DNA of 64,000 nucleotides from JBBQCW01 sp038319025 (GCA_038319025.1 JBBQCW010000003.1:178948-242947); one strand, 5' to 3'. Counted from the stretch's first letter, positions 41,654-50,060 are shown. The notes: generated from the letters alone by a model not told the origin. Made by a program: numbers and translations.

Positions 41654-42501
41654 CGGGCCCTGAGCTCGGCAAGGGGTTGCACGCGATCGACGTACGCCAC
41701 CTCGGCCGGGAGCAAGTCATCTGCTGCTTCGCCCAGGACGACGTGATCGTTGACCCAGGGCCTGAGTGTGCGTCCGCAGTGCTGCTCGAGGCCCTGGGCG
41801 ACTGGCGGCCCAGAGCGATCCTGCTCACCCACATCCACCTTGACCACGCAGGCGCCGCCGGCGCGCTGGTGGCTCGCTGGCCGGATGTGGAGGTGTGGGT
41901 GCACGAGCGCGGGGCGCGCCACGTTGTCGATCCATCCAAGCTGGTGGCCAGCGCCACTCGGCTCTACGGCGATCAGATGGAGCGGCTGTGGGGCGCCATC
42001 GTTCCGGTGCCCGCCGAGCGTCTGCGAGTTCTTAGCGGGGGCGAACGGATCGGGGACTGGAGCGTGGCGTACACGCCTGGGCACGCCTCCCATCACGTCA
42101 GCTATCTGCACGAGCCCACAGGCACGGCCTTCACCGGCGACGTGGCGGGCGCGCGCATCGGGGCCGGGCCGACGATTCCACCTACGCCGCCCCCGGACAT
42201 CGACCTGGACGCGTGGCGCACCTCGATCGACACGATCGAGGCCTGGGCGCCGGAGCGGCTCGCCATCACGCATTTCGGCGCGTTCGAAGACGTCTCGGCG
42301 CAACTCACGTCTTTGCGGGACGGGCTGGAGCACTGGGGCGAGTTGGCCCGGCACATCGACGGTGACCGCTTTGCCGCTGCGATCCGTGCCCATCTGGCCG
42401 ATGCGGATCCGGCGTCCGCCGGGTTCTATGAGCAGGCGACGCCCCCTGAGACGCTTTGGCCGGGCCTCGCGCGGTACTGGGACCGCCATTCGGCGCCGTG
42501 A
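41650..42501 (+). CDS. Metallo-beta-lactamase-fold hydrolase
   Basis: A 283-residue MBL-fold enzyme. The metal motif HxHxDH is ILLTHIHLDHAGAAG, the third His is in YTPGHASHHVSYLH, the bridging Asp in GTAFTGDVAGARIGAG, and the fourth His in LAITHFGAFEDV. The layout fits glyoxalase-II-like or lactonase/hydroxyacyl-thioester hydrolases; a C-terminal helical extension (LADADPASAGFYEQATPPE) resembles that of these families. The ATG at 41650 overlaps the methyltransferase stop. Substrate unknown. Confidence 0.85.
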   Translation: MTGPELGKGLHAIDVRHLGREQVICCFAQDDVIVDPGPECASAVLLEALGDWRPRAILLTHIHLDHAGAAGALVARWPDVEVWVHERGARHVVDPSKLVASATRLYGDQMERLWGAIVPVPAERLRVLSGGERIGDWSVAYTPGHASHHVSYLHEPTGTAFTGDVAGARIGAGPTIPPTPPPDIDLDAWRTSIDTIEAWAPERLAITHFGAFEDVSAQLTSLRDGLEHWGELARHIDGDRFAAAIRAHLADADPASAGFYEQATPPETLWPGLARYWDRHSAP

Positions 42502-42520
42502 TCTGCCACCCTGAAGCCCG

Positions 42521-42808
42521 ATGACGCGTACCGTCGAAAAGCCGCGGACCCAGGGCCCCGGAAGTGGGCTGGGTGGCCAGTGGCGCGTGATCGTCCGCAA
42601 TGACGATCACAACACGTTCGACCACGTGGCCGTCACGCTCGCCCGAATCGTCCCGGGCTGCTCAGTTCAGCAGGGGTACTCGATCGCTGATCGGGTCCAT
42701 CGCAGCGGGTTGGCCATCGTGTGGTCAGGCCACCAGGAGCTCGCGGAGCACTACTGGGAACAGTTGCGGGACTCCGGGCTGACCATGGCACCGCTCGAGC
42801 AGGGCTGA
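42521..42808 (+). CDS. clpS: ATP-dependent Clp protease adaptor ClpS
   Basis: A 95-residue ClpS. After a Pro/Gly tail comes the core WRVIVRNDDHNTFDHVAVTL; the Asn-Asp-Asp and later His (ADRVHRSGLAIVWSG) form the N-degron pocket. It hands proteins with destabilising N-termini to ClpA/ClpC. No clp gene is in the window. It begins 19 nt after the MBL gene. Confidence 0.88.
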   Translation: MTRTVEKPRTQGPGSGLGGQWRVIVRNDDHNTFDHVAVTLARIVPGCSVQQGYSIADRVHRSGLAIVWSGHQELAEHYWEQLRDSGLTMAPLEQG

Positions 42809-42853
42809 CGGAGGTTCCGGGCCTCAGGTTCCCCGGAGGGCAAAGCACGGCAT

Positions 42854-42867
42854 GGCGCCGCGGCGCC
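42854..42867. terminator. 14-bp GC palindrome between clpS and the sigma factor
   Basis: GGCGCCGCGGCGCC is a perfect palindrome in the 112-nt gap between clpS and the sigma gene. It could help end clpS transcription or act as an operator for the sigma gene. No T-run follows. Confidence 0.25.
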
Positions 42868-42920
42868 GTAACGCAAGGATCGACGACCCAGTCCAGGGGG
42901 AAGTGTGATCAAGGGAAAAA

Positions 42921-43673
42921 ATGACGGATCGCACTGACACCGCGGCGATGGCCGCCCGCGAGCGCAAGCTCCTGCGCGCGTGGCATGAGGACGGCGACAC
43001 GACCGCTCGCGATCTGCTGGCCGCGGAGATGCTGCCGCTCGCCCGCTCCCTGGCCAACCGCTACGCGAGACGTGGCGAGTCGATGGATGACCTCATCCAG
43101 GTGGCCAGTGTGGGCCTGATGAAGGCCATCGACGGGTTCGACCTGACCCGGGATGTGCGGTTCTCCTCCTACGCGACACCCACGATCCTCGGTGAGCTGC
43201 GCCGGCACTTCCGCGATCGGACGTGGTCAGTGCGCGTCCCGCGAGGCCTACAGGAGACGCAGCTGAAACTGGCGCGGTCACGGGAGGAACTCACCACAAA
43301 GCTCGGGCGGTCGCCAACGGTGCAGGAGCTGTCGGACGCGCTGGAGATCTCCTTCGATGACGTGCTGGAGACGATCGAGTCTCAGGGCGCGCGGTACGCC
43401 AAATCGTTCGAAGACCCGGTCGGCGAGGATCAGACGCTGGCCGACACGCTCGGCGGGAGCGATCCGGACATGGCTCGTGCCGAGCTGCGAGCCATGATCG
43501 GCAGCGCCATGGGTGCTTTGTCCGAACGCGATCGAGAGGTGGTGCGCCTGCGCTTCACCGAAGACCTGACGCAGTCGGAGATCTCCGATGTGGTCGGGGT
43601 CTCCCAGATGCAGGTCTCACGGATCCTGCGTCAATCGCTGCAGCGGATCCGTGAAGAGATGGAGCAGGACTGA
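42921..43673 (+). CDS. SigB/SigF-type alternative sigma factor (sigma-70 group 3)
   Basis: A 250-residue sigma factor with regions 2, 3 and 4. Region 2: RSLANRYARRGESMDDLIQ, VASVGLMKAIDGFDLTRDV, FSSYATPTILGELRRHFRDR (the -10 binding helix). Region 3: TWSVRVPRGLQETQLKLARS. Region 4: LSERDREVVRLRFTEDLTQS and ISDVVGVSQMQVSRILRQSL, the -35 helix-turn-helix. Group 3 SigB/SigF proteins govern stress responses and usually have an anti-sigma factor next door; none is seen here. AAGGG lies just before the ATG. Targets are unknown. Confidence 0.92.
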   Translation: MTDRTDTAAMAARERKLLRAWHEDGDTTARDLLAAEMLPLARSLANRYARRGESMDDLIQVASVGLMKAIDGFDLTRDVRFSSYATPTILGELRRHFRDRTWSVRVPRGLQETQLKLARSREELTTKLGRSPTVQELSDALEISFDDVLETIESQGARYAKSFEDPVGEDQTLADTLGGSDPDMARAELRAMIGSAMGALSERDREVVRLRFTEDLTQSEISDVVGVSQMQVSRILRQSLQRIREEMEQD

Positions 43674-43682
43674 GAACGGCCC

Positions 43683-44069
43683 TCAGGCAGCCGGCTGGGG
43701 CGCCACCGGGGGCTCGGAGGGCTCCGGCTCCGGAGCACCAGTCCACTCGGCGGCGACGAGCTCAGGCGGATCCACACGGCCCTCGCAGACCATGTCGTTC
43801 CAGACGTAGAGCACCGGTACCTGCCAGTACCCGCCGTGGATGACGCGCCAGTCGATGAACTCCTGGCCGTTCCAGTAGCGCTCCCAGTCCAGCTTGGACT
43901 CGAACGTCGCCGTCTGCAGGAACTTGTGGCGGTCATCGCGGCTGCGGTACACCGAGAAGGCCTCGGCGCCGTACCGAATGCTGACGGGCGCAATCTCCGC
44001 CAGAGCAGCCTCAAGGCGGTCGCCGCGCAGCCCGTTGGAGTACCAGGGGATGTGAACGACGCCGGCCAT
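43683..44069 (-). CDS. Hypothetical 128-residue protein coupled to ccr
   Basis: A 128-residue soluble protein: VVHIPWYSNGLRGDRLEAAL, SIRYGAEAFSVYRSRDDRHK, FLQTATFESKLDWERYWNGQ, and a variable Pro-rich tail. The strand-helix-strand pattern with an aromatic-rich centre resembles a dimeric alpha/beta-barrel (ABM-like) domain, but I cannot name the family. The ATG overlaps the ccr stop by one base (TGATG), so it is made with crotonyl-CoA carboxylase/reductase. That coupling suggests a partner or detoxifying role in the same pathway. Confidence 0.7.
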   Translation of the reverse strand: MAGVVHIPWYSNGLRGDRLEAALAEIAPVSIRYGAEAFSVYRSRDDRHKFLQTATFESKLDWERYWNGQEFIDWRVIHGGYWQVPVLYVWNDMVCEGRVDPPELVAAEWTGAPEPEPSEPPVAPQPAA

Positions 44070-45325
44070 CAGGCACCGACCTCTGCGCGGATCGCCCCAG
44101 GGCCGTCGATGGTACGACCCTCGCCCTCGGCGGTGGCGCCGACCAGGATCGCGATCTTTCCGGAGTGCTTGTTCTCGTGCATCAGCTGGTGCGCATCGGC
44201 GACTTCGTCGAACTGCATCGTACGCCACAGCACGGGGCGGATCTTGGTCTGCTCGATCAACTCGTTGGCCTTCATGCACTGGTAGGCGTTGGCGAAGTGC
44301 GAGCCGATGATCGACTTCTGGCGCATCCACAGGTAGCGCACGTCGAAGTCGAGGTTGTAACCGGATGTCGCGCCACAGATGATGACCTTGCCAAACGGCT
44401 TGCAGGCGAACACCGAGGTGGGGAACGTGGCCTTGCCGACGTGCTCAAAGACGATGTCGGGAGAGTCGCCGAGGATCTCCTTGACTCGCTTGGCGAACGC
44501 GCGGGAGACCTTGAAACGCTCCTTCTCCTCTTCGGCCGTCTCGCCGCCCTTGCGCATCATGCCGGCGAACTCGTTGCGGTTGATGAACCCGGCGGCGCCG
44601 AGCTGCTCGACCAGCGCACCCTTCTCGTCGGAGGACACGACACCGACGCTGTCAGCACCGGCGGCCGCGCATAGTTGGGTCGCGAACACGCCGAGGCCGC
44701 CGGCGGCGCCCCAGATGAGCACCTTGTGGCCGGCCTGCAGCGCACCGCGGTCCATGAGCATGCGGTAGGCGGTGAAGTACGTCAGGCCGTAGGAGGCCGC
44801 TTCGTCCCAGGCCAGGTTCTTGGGTTTGGGCAGCAGCTGTTGGGCCTGCACCTTGGTGAACTGGGCGAACGAGCCCCACGTGGTCTCATAACCCCAGATC
44901 CGCTGGGAGGGCGCCGCGAGGGGGTCAAGGCCGTGGACCTCGGGATCCTCGTAGGAGGCCTGGTTGCAGTGCACGACAACTTCGTCGCCCGGCTTCCAGC
45001 GCGTGACGCCCTCGCCGACCTTCCACACGATGCCCGAGGCGTCCGAGCCGCCGATGTGGTGGCCGAACTCGGGGTGGTCGCCGTAGCCGAAGATGGAAAC
45101 GGGCTGGCCGAGCGCGGCCCACACGTTGTTGAAGTTCACGCCGGCCGCCATCACACGGACGACAACCTCGAAGGCGCCGGGCTCCGGCGTCTCAATTTCC
45201 TCAAGCTGGAAGGCGTCGACCGGCTCGCCCTCCCGTTCCTTGCGGATGACCCAGGCGGTCATCGTGGGCGGCAGCTCACCGGGTTCGGTGGAGACGGAAG
45301 CGATGTCGGACAGATCGATGGCCAC
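44069..45325 (-). CDS. ccr: Crotonyl-CoA carboxylase/reductase
   Basis: A 418-residue enzyme of the MDR/zinc-less alcohol dehydrogenase superfamily. It has the Ccr block MAAGVNFNNVWAALGQPVSI (the CO2-binding Asn), GDHPEFGHHIGGSDASGIVW, SYEDPEVHGLDPLAAPSQRIWG, the NADPH loop VLIWGAAGGLGVFATQL, then DIVFEHVGKATFPTSVFACK and RQKSIIGSHFANAYQ. Ccr reduces crotonyl-CoA with NADPH and CO2 to ethylmalonyl-CoA, the committing step of the ethylmalonyl-CoA pathway. AGAGGT lies before the GTG at 45325. The next gene is coupled by TGATG. Length (about 420) fits; all the blocks named are intact. Confidence 0.93.
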   Translation of the reverse strand: MAIDLSDIASVSTEPGELPPTMTAWVIRKEREGEPVDAFQLEEIETPEPGAFEVVVRVMAAGVNFNNVWAALGQPVSIFGYGDHPEFGHHIGGSDASGIVWKVGEGVTRWKPGDEVVVHCNQASYEDPEVHGLDPLAAPSQRIWGYETTWGSFAQFTKVQAQQLLPKPKNLAWDEAASYGLTYFTAYRMLMDRGALQAGHKVLIWGAAGGLGVFATQLCAAAGADSVGVVSSDEKGALVEQLGAAGFINRNEFAGMMRKGGETAEEEKERFKVSRAFAKRVKEILGDSPDIVFEHVGKATFPTSVFACKPFGKVIICGATSGYNLDFDVRYLWMRQKSIIGSHFANAYQCMKANELIEQTKIRPVLWRTMQFDEVADAHQLMHENKHSGKIAILVGATAEGEGRTIDGPGAIRAEVGA

Positions 45326-45369
45326 GGGACGAAGACCTCTGAAGCTCGGGGGATGGGGCGGCGTGGATG

Positions 45370-46449
45370 CTACGGGACGATCGTGCTGTGGGTGTCCTCG
45401 TAACGTTGCTCCTCGGCCTGCGAGGCGCGACGCAGGCGCGCCGCCGCTCGCCGTCGGCCCAGTAGGCCGGACCGCCAGAAGATCCCCAGCACGATCATGG
45501 TGGCGACGATCATCGAGCCGATCCCGAAGATGAGGAAGTCCGTGGCGCTCGTCACGTTGCGCACCATCCAGGCGAAGTTCATCCCGAAGAACCCGACCAC
45601 GACGCCCAGCGGGAGGAACACGGTCGCGACCATGCTCAGACGCTCGTTGGACTCGCCCAAGCGGTTGTCCATCGCCGATGAGTGGATCTGCAGTGCCTCG
45701 CCGATCGTCTGCCGCGCGAGATGCACGCGCTCGATCAGGCCCGCGAGATCGTCCTGCACGTCTCGGAAGTAGTCGTGGCGCGGGTCCTCCTCCAGGCCTG
45801 GCAACGCCAGGATCTCCTCGCCGGCTTTGGGGAACAGGTGGCTCTCGGGCCCGAGCACCCGCTGCAGGCTGACGAGCAGACGGCGCAGGTTGAAGAACTG
45901 GCGCTGCACGTCGCCGGATCCGACACCGGTTCCGGGCATCCCCAGAATGGACCTCTCGATGCGGGCCTCGAGGTCGTCCACCGAATGCTCGATCGCGGCC
46001 AGCACCGGCAGGAACGAGGACACCAGGCCGTGGAGGATCGAATAGACGATTTCCTCTTCGTTGGTGCGCTCGGTGTTCTCGCGTAGCGCCTGGCGGGTCT
46101 TGGCCAGATACGGGAATGTGTCGCGCCGCACCGTGATCAGCCAGTGGCCGGAGATGTATACGTGGACCTCGACCGGGAGGACGTGGCGCTCGTCCAGGTG
46201 CCCGTCGTCAATCCAGTTGACCCCGAAGAACACGAGCAGGACGTACTCGCGGTCGTCGAACGCCTTGGGGCGCTGATGGAAGTCGATCGTGTCCTTGAGC
46301 GTGAGGTCACGGATGTCGAACAGTTCGCCCATCCGGGTCACCTGTTCGACGTGGTTTTCCGGCGTGGTGTGAAGGTCCAGCCAGAACCATTCGTCCTCGG
46401 CGCACAGGCGGGCGATACGCGCTTCGTCGAGGTCCTTCAGTACCTGCAT
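45370..46449 (-). CDS. corA: CorA-family magnesium/divalent cation transporter
   Basis: A 359-residue CorA. The N-terminal cytoplasmic domain (about 250 residues; AEDEWFWLDLHTTPENHVEQ, LTLKDTIDFHQRPKAFDDRE) is followed by the long stalk helix (HLARQTIGEALQIHSSAMDN) and two C-terminal membrane helices. The selectivity motif GMN is in VVVGFFGMNFAW. The basic tail is in the cytoplasm. It is Mg2+/Co2+/Ni2+ permeable in characterised relatives. A TACCGT box ends 7 nt before the ATG at 46449. Confidence 0.92.
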   Translation of the reverse strand: MQVLKDLDEARIARLCAEDEWFWLDLHTTPENHVEQVTRMGELFDIRDLTLKDTIDFHQRPKAFDDREYVLLVFFGVNWIDDGHLDERHVLPVEVHVYISGHWLITVRRDTFPYLAKTRQALRENTERTNEEEIVYSILHGLVSSFLPVLAAIEHSVDDLEARIERSILGMPGTGVGSGDVQRQFFNLRRLLVSLQRVLGPESHLFPKAGEEILALPGLEEDPRHDYFRDVQDDLAGLIERVHLARQTIGEALQIHSSAMDNRLGESNERLSMVATVFLPLGVVVGFFGMNFAWMVRNVTSATDFLIFGIGSMIVATMIVLGIFWRSGLLGRRRAAARLRRASQAEEQRYEDTHSTIVP

Positions 46450-46456
46450 GGCTGGG

Positions 46457-46462
46457 ACGGTA
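46457..46462 (-). promoter_or_regulatory. -10-like TACCGT box, leaderless start of corA
   Basis: TACCGT on the minus strand ends 7 nt before the corA ATG at 46449; the gap lacks a ribosome binding site. Confidence 0.4.
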
Positions 46463-46487
46463 CCGAGCGCACCTGCCAACGTGGCGC

Positions 46488-48116
46488 TCAGGCCCCGACG
46501 AGCTCCGGGACCGGCTCGGCCGCGGGCGCGTCCTCGGGGGCGTTGGTCTCCTCGGTCGGTGCGTCCGGGTCGGTCTGGCGGGCGGAGCTGACGAGCGTCC
46601 AGGCCAGCACGGCGCCGATCAGGGACACGGCGGCACCGATGCGAAGCGCGTTGTTGAGCGAGTAGAGGAAGGCGTCCTGGACGGTGGCGCGCAGCGCGGG
46701 CGGTACGCCGGCCCCGCCGACCGCGAGGGTCTCCGACAGCTTGCCGCGGGCGGCCGAGGTCAGTTGCGGGAGGTTCTGATCAAGCTGTCCACGGCCCAAG
46801 CCACTGATCAGCGCACCCATCACGGCCACGCCGAACGTGCCGCCGACCATGCGGCTCATCGAGAGGATGCCCGAGGCCACGCCGGCTTTCTGCGGCGGGA
46901 CGGCATTCATCGCGGCGGTGCTCATCGGGGACATCACGAGGCCCATCCCCAAGCCCATCAGGATGAACGCCCCCAGCAGCGTCCCGTAGCCCGTGCCGAG
47001 CGCCAGGTGCCCCTGCCAGAAGAGCGAGATGGCCACGAACACGAGCCCCAGAGTCATCAGTGGCCGCGGGCTGACCTTGTCGGCCAGTCGGCCGGCGATC
47101 GGGCCCATGAAGATGATCACAACCGTGGAGGGCAGGAACCGGATGCCGGCTTCCAGCGGTGAGTATCCGCGTACGTCCTGCATGTACAGCGTGAGGAAGA
47201 AGAACATCGCCAGCATGGCGAAGCTCACGATGAACGCCACGATGTTGGCGCCCAGGAACGACCGCGAACGGAAGAACGAGAAGTCGACCATCGGGTTCTC
47301 GGTGCGGCGCTCGATCACGACGAAGGCGGTCAGCGCGATCACCGCGGTGGCGAGCAGGCCGATGATGCGCACGGAGCCCCAGCCCCACGAGTTGCTTTCC
47401 ACGAGGCTGAGCACGAGCGAGGTGAGGCCGATCGTCAGCGCCGCCACGCCGGGTACGTCGACGCTGCGCGCAGCGTTCTCGTCGCGCGACTCGGGCGTGG
47501 CCCACAGCGTCACGACGACCGCGGCGATGGCCACCGGCACGTTCACGAAGAAGATCGACTGCCAGGACACGTGCTCGACGAGGAAGCCGCCGAGCATCGG
47601 CCCGATGGCCAGCGCGACGGCGCTGGCTCCGGCCCACGTGCCGATCGCCTTGCCGCGTTCGTGCGGGGGGAAGGCGTTGGAGATGATCGAGAGTGTCGCG
47701 GGCATCATGAACGCGGCCCCGACCCCCTGCATGGCACGGCCCGTGACCAGCCAGCCGGCGGATTGCGAGAAGCCGATGAACGCGCTGGAGGCGCCGAACA
47801 CCACTACGCCGAACAGGAACATCTTGCGGCGCCCAAAGATGTCGCCCAGGCGTCCGCCGGTCACGAGCAGCACGGCGAAGGTGAGCGTGTACGCGTTCAC
47901 CGTCCATTCCAGACCGGAGATCGTGGTGTGCAGATCTCGCTGGATCGACGGCAGCGCGACGTTCACGATGGTGTTGTCGAGCATCACCATGAACAGCGCG
48001 AAGCACATGGCGCCGAGGGTCCACCAGCGCCGGTTCTCGTCGGTGATGAAGCCGCTCATGCGGCCTGCGCGCGGTGCGCGTGGGGGCTTTGGCGTGTCTG
48101 TCGGGATGAGCGTCAT
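46488..48116 (-). CDS. MFS drug:H+ antiporter, DHA2 (EmrB/QacA) family
   Basis: A 542-residue transporter from the ATG at 48116 with about 14 membrane helices. Typical DHA2 motifs are MVMLDNTIVNVALPSIQRDL (motif D1), GGRLGDIFGRRKMFLFG (motif A), GVGAAFMMPATLSIISNAFP (motif B), and GTWAGASAVALAIGPMLGGF (motif C, antiporter). The last segment is LGRGQLDQNLPQL followed by a helix and an acidic/Pro tail. It exports drugs or other amphipaths. The MarR gene upstream overlaps it (ATGA), so it is MarR-regulated. Confidence 0.92.
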   Translation of the reverse strand: MTLIPTDTPKPPRAPRAGRMSGFITDENRRWWTLGAMCFALFMVMLDNTIVNVALPSIQRDLHTTISGLEWTVNAYTLTFAVLLVTGGRLGDIFGRRKMFLFGVVVFGASSAFIGFSQSAGWLVTGRAMQGVGAAFMMPATLSIISNAFPPHERGKAIGTWAGASAVALAIGPMLGGFLVEHVSWQSIFFVNVPVAIAAVVVTLWATPESRDENAARSVDVPGVAALTIGLTSLVLSLVESNSWGWGSVRIIGLLATAVIALTAFVVIERRTENPMVDFSFFRSRSFLGANIVAFIVSFAMLAMFFFLTLYMQDVRGYSPLEAGIRFLPSTVVIIFMGPIAGRLADKVSPRPLMTLGLVFVAISLFWQGHLALGTGYGTLLGAFILMGLGMGLVMSPMSTAAMNAVPPQKAGVASGILSMSRMVGGTFGVAVMGALISGLGRGQLDQNLPQLTSAARGKLSETLAVGGAGVPPALRATVQDAFLYSLNNALRIGAAVSLIGAVLAWTLVSSARQTDPDAPTEETNAPEDAPAAEPVPELVGA

Positions 48117-48592
48117 TCCGTCGGTCCGTTTCCGGCGTGGGTCGGCAGGTCGTTGAGCGCGGCGGAGAGGCCGCCGCGCTGGTCTGGGGTCAGCGAGGCG
48201 GTCCACGCGCGCAGGCCGGCGAGGCGGGCGGCTTCGATGCGGTCGATCACGCTGTGCCCGTCCGCAGTGATGCTCAGGCGCTTGACGCGCCGGTCCTGCT
48301 CGTCCTCGCGACGCTCCACCCAGCCGCGCCGCAGCAGCACCTCGACCGTGCGGCTGGCGGCGGCCAGCGACAGACCCAGGCGCTCGGCGAGTTCCTTGAC
48401 CGAAAGATCGGCGTCGGCGTCGGCCAGAGCATGCAGAGTCTTGATGTGGGTGAGCGAGACGTCGAGCTCCTCGAACACGGCGTACACCTCATGCCCCGAG
48501 CCACGCATGATCCCGCCCCACATCTCGAGCAGCTCATGGGCCAGGCGGGCGGGGGAGACGGCGTCGACGGACGGTTGCCGTGTTGCTTGCAT
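48113..48592 (-). CDS. MarR-family transcriptional regulator
   Basis: A winged-helix regulator. Starts at 48613, 48604 and 48592 are all in frame; I take the ATG at 48592 (159 residues) because the operator-like palindrome covers the upstream ones, but the choice is weak. Helix-turn-helix: DLSVKELAERLGLSLAAASR and TVEVLLRRGWVERRED with the wing DRRVKRLSITADGHSV. C-terminal dimer helices follow. It overlaps the MFS efflux gene (ATGA), the standard MarR/efflux arrangement, and should repress both until a ligand binds. Confidence 0.88.
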   Translation of the reverse strand: MQATRQPSVDAVSPARLAHELLEMWGGIMRGSGHEVYAVFEELDVSLTHIKTLHALADADADLSVKELAERLGLSLAAASRTVEVLLRRGWVERREDEQDRRVKRLSITADGHSVIDRIEAARLAGLRAWTASLTPDQRGGLSAALNDLPTHAGNGPTE

Positions 48593-48600
48593 GCACGCAA
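48583..48600. promoter_or_regulatory. Palindromic MarR operator candidate
   Basis: TTGCTTGCATGCACGCAA is an 18-bp palindrome with one mismatched pair (central TGCATGCA). A related CGCACGCAATGGTTGCGCG lies at about 48605-48623. The palindrome covers the marR start codons, which suits autoregulation of the marR-efflux operon. Confidence 0.55.
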
Positions 48601-48657
48601 GCATCGCACGCACGCAATGGTTGCGCGAGTGTGGGGTAGGTCACAGAGGGCGCGGCG

Positions 48658-49173
48658 TCAGGCGCCGGGAACGCCGGCGGCGACTTCACGCACCGCGGTG
48701 CGTTCCATCGTCTTGTGCTTCGCGTTCCAGCGGTAAGTGGCCAGGCGGTACTTCAGCGCGCAGCACGGATCGTCGCCCGCACCCCAGATCGGCTGGCGGA
48801 TCACGAGCGCCGTTCCGCTCACGCGGGCCGTCGCGCGCTGCAGAGTCTGTGAGCGGTAGACGACGCGCAGTTGGTCTGACTTCCCGCCGTCGGTGGTGAA
48901 GACGTACAACGCCAGTGCGCCATTGACCGAGCCGGACTCCACGAACACGATTGCGTCGGCCTTGCCATCGCCCGTGACGTCCGCGAAGAGGTTGGTCGGA
49001 TCGACGAACGCGACGCCCGACGTCAACGTGGACTTGACGGTCTTGGTGACCTTCTTGTCCTTCTGCAGCGCGGCGGTGAAGAAGTCCTGCTGCGCGGTTG
49101 AAGCCTGAGCCACACCGACGGCGCTCGTCAGGACGGTGAGGAAGATGGCGACGGTGAGGAGGCGCAGGTGCAC
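48658..49173 (-). CDS. Exported FG-GAP/VCBS-like hypothetical protein
   Basis: A 171-residue secreted protein from the GTG at 49173. Signal peptide: LLTVAIFLTVLTSAVGVAQA. The mature part has one calcium-type loop in NLFADVTGDGKADAIVFVES (DxTGDGxxD, the FG-GAP/VCBS motif), then GALALYVFTTDGG and a Cys pair in AGDDPCCALKYRLATYRWN that may bond. Similar short proteins are common exported orphans in actinobacteria. Function unknown. Confidence 0.7.
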   Translation of the reverse strand: MHLRLLTVAIFLTVLTSAVGVAQASTAQQDFFTAALQKDKKVTKTVKSTLTSGVAFVDPTNLFADVTGDGKADAIVFVESGSVNGALALYVFTTDGGKSDQLRVVYRSQTLQRATARVSGTALVIRQPIWGAGDDPCCALKYRLATYRWNAKHKTMERTAVREVAAGVPGA

Positions 49174-49206
49174 GACCTCAGTCTGTCAGTAGTCGCCTGC
49201 TCGACG

Positions 49207-49632
49207 CTACGGTTGAAACAGATCGTTCTGGCTGCTGGGCCGTTGGCCGCGAATCACGAGGCGGCCGGGGAGGACCGAACCGGTCGATGCCCGCAGCTGG
49301 TAGTTGCCGGGCCGGACCGTTGCCTTGAGCGTGGCCGTGTCACTCGGGTTGATGGGGCCGGTCGTCTGACGCACACCGGCGCCGGACCCGGTCGTCTCGA
49401 ACGTGAGCTGCTGGGAGGCGCCGGACTGGTTGGTCACCACCAGCGTGATCGGGCCTGCTCCGAAGCGGTTGGGGGACAGCGACACCGAGCGATCGGAGAT
49501 GTACGCCGACACCACGATGGGCGCGGGCGGGCGCAACTTGTTGTGGTAACTCGTGTCGCTACCGCAGCCTGAGGCCGACAGCGCGACCAGCGCCGTCCCG
49601 ACGGCCAGCACCCCTCGCTTCGTCACGCGCAT
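49207..49632 (-). CDS. Predicted lipoprotein, Thermoleophilia-type hypothetical
   Basis: A 141-residue protein with a lipoprotein signal (VLAVGTALVALSASGCGSD, lipobox LSASGC). The rest is a beta-sandwich-like domain: PIVVSAYISDRSVSLSPNRF, GPITLVVTNQSGASQQLTF, then LKATVRPGNYQLRASTGSVL. This resembles cupredoxin-like folds without copper ligands. Function unknown. It faces the same way as the FG-GAP gene downstream. Confidence 0.65.
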   Translation of the reverse strand: MRVTKRGVLAVGTALVALSASGCGSDTSYHNKLRPPAPIVVSAYISDRSVSLSPNRFGAGPITLVVTNQSGASQQLTFETTGSGAGVRQTTGPINPSDTATLKATVRPGNYQLRASTGSVLPGRLVIRGQRPSSQNDLFQP

Positions 49633-49745
49633 CTCTCCATTCCCGTGCCGCGACGACCGCGGCGCAAATCACCCTAACCGACGGACCGGCACCCACGCGA
49701 ACCGTTCGACACAGATCGAGCGGCGGGCGGGGGTGGTCAGTCGGC

Positions 49746-49967
49746 CTAAGCGGGTGGCGTCGGAGCGGCTCGGAGGCCTTCGCGCTCGATTTCGAGCGTG
49801 TCGAGTACGCCGCGAAGTTCGTCCCACGCGGCTGCTTCTTCGGTCTCGTACTCACGGCCCTGCAAGTCGCGCAGGCGATCCCCGTAAGCCGTCCATTCCT
49901 GTGCGGCCAGGGCATCCAGCTCGGCCAAACGGCGGTCGACTTCTTGATCGCTGGTCAGGGTGGTCAT
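49746..49967 (-). CDS. Small helical hypothetical protein
   Basis: A 73-residue acidic protein predicted to be almost all helix (SDQEVDRRLAELDALAAQEW, LRDLQGREYETEEAAAWDEL) with heptad-like leucines, so perhaps a short coiled coil. GGAGG lies 9 nt before the ATG at 49967. The gene is divergent from the exonuclease-UvrC fusion. I do not recognise the family. Confidence 0.55.
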   Translation of the reverse strand: MTTLTSDQEVDRRLAELDALAAQEWTAYGDRLRDLQGREYETEEAAAWDELRGVLDTLEIEREGLRAAPTPPA

Positions 49968-50060
49968 CGGAGCGGCCTCCTTGCGTGGGGGTGGCGTGGC
50001 ACGACCGTACTACGGCGCGCGGTCGCACTGCGACGGTTGGTCTCGCGCAACGTGGCGTGC

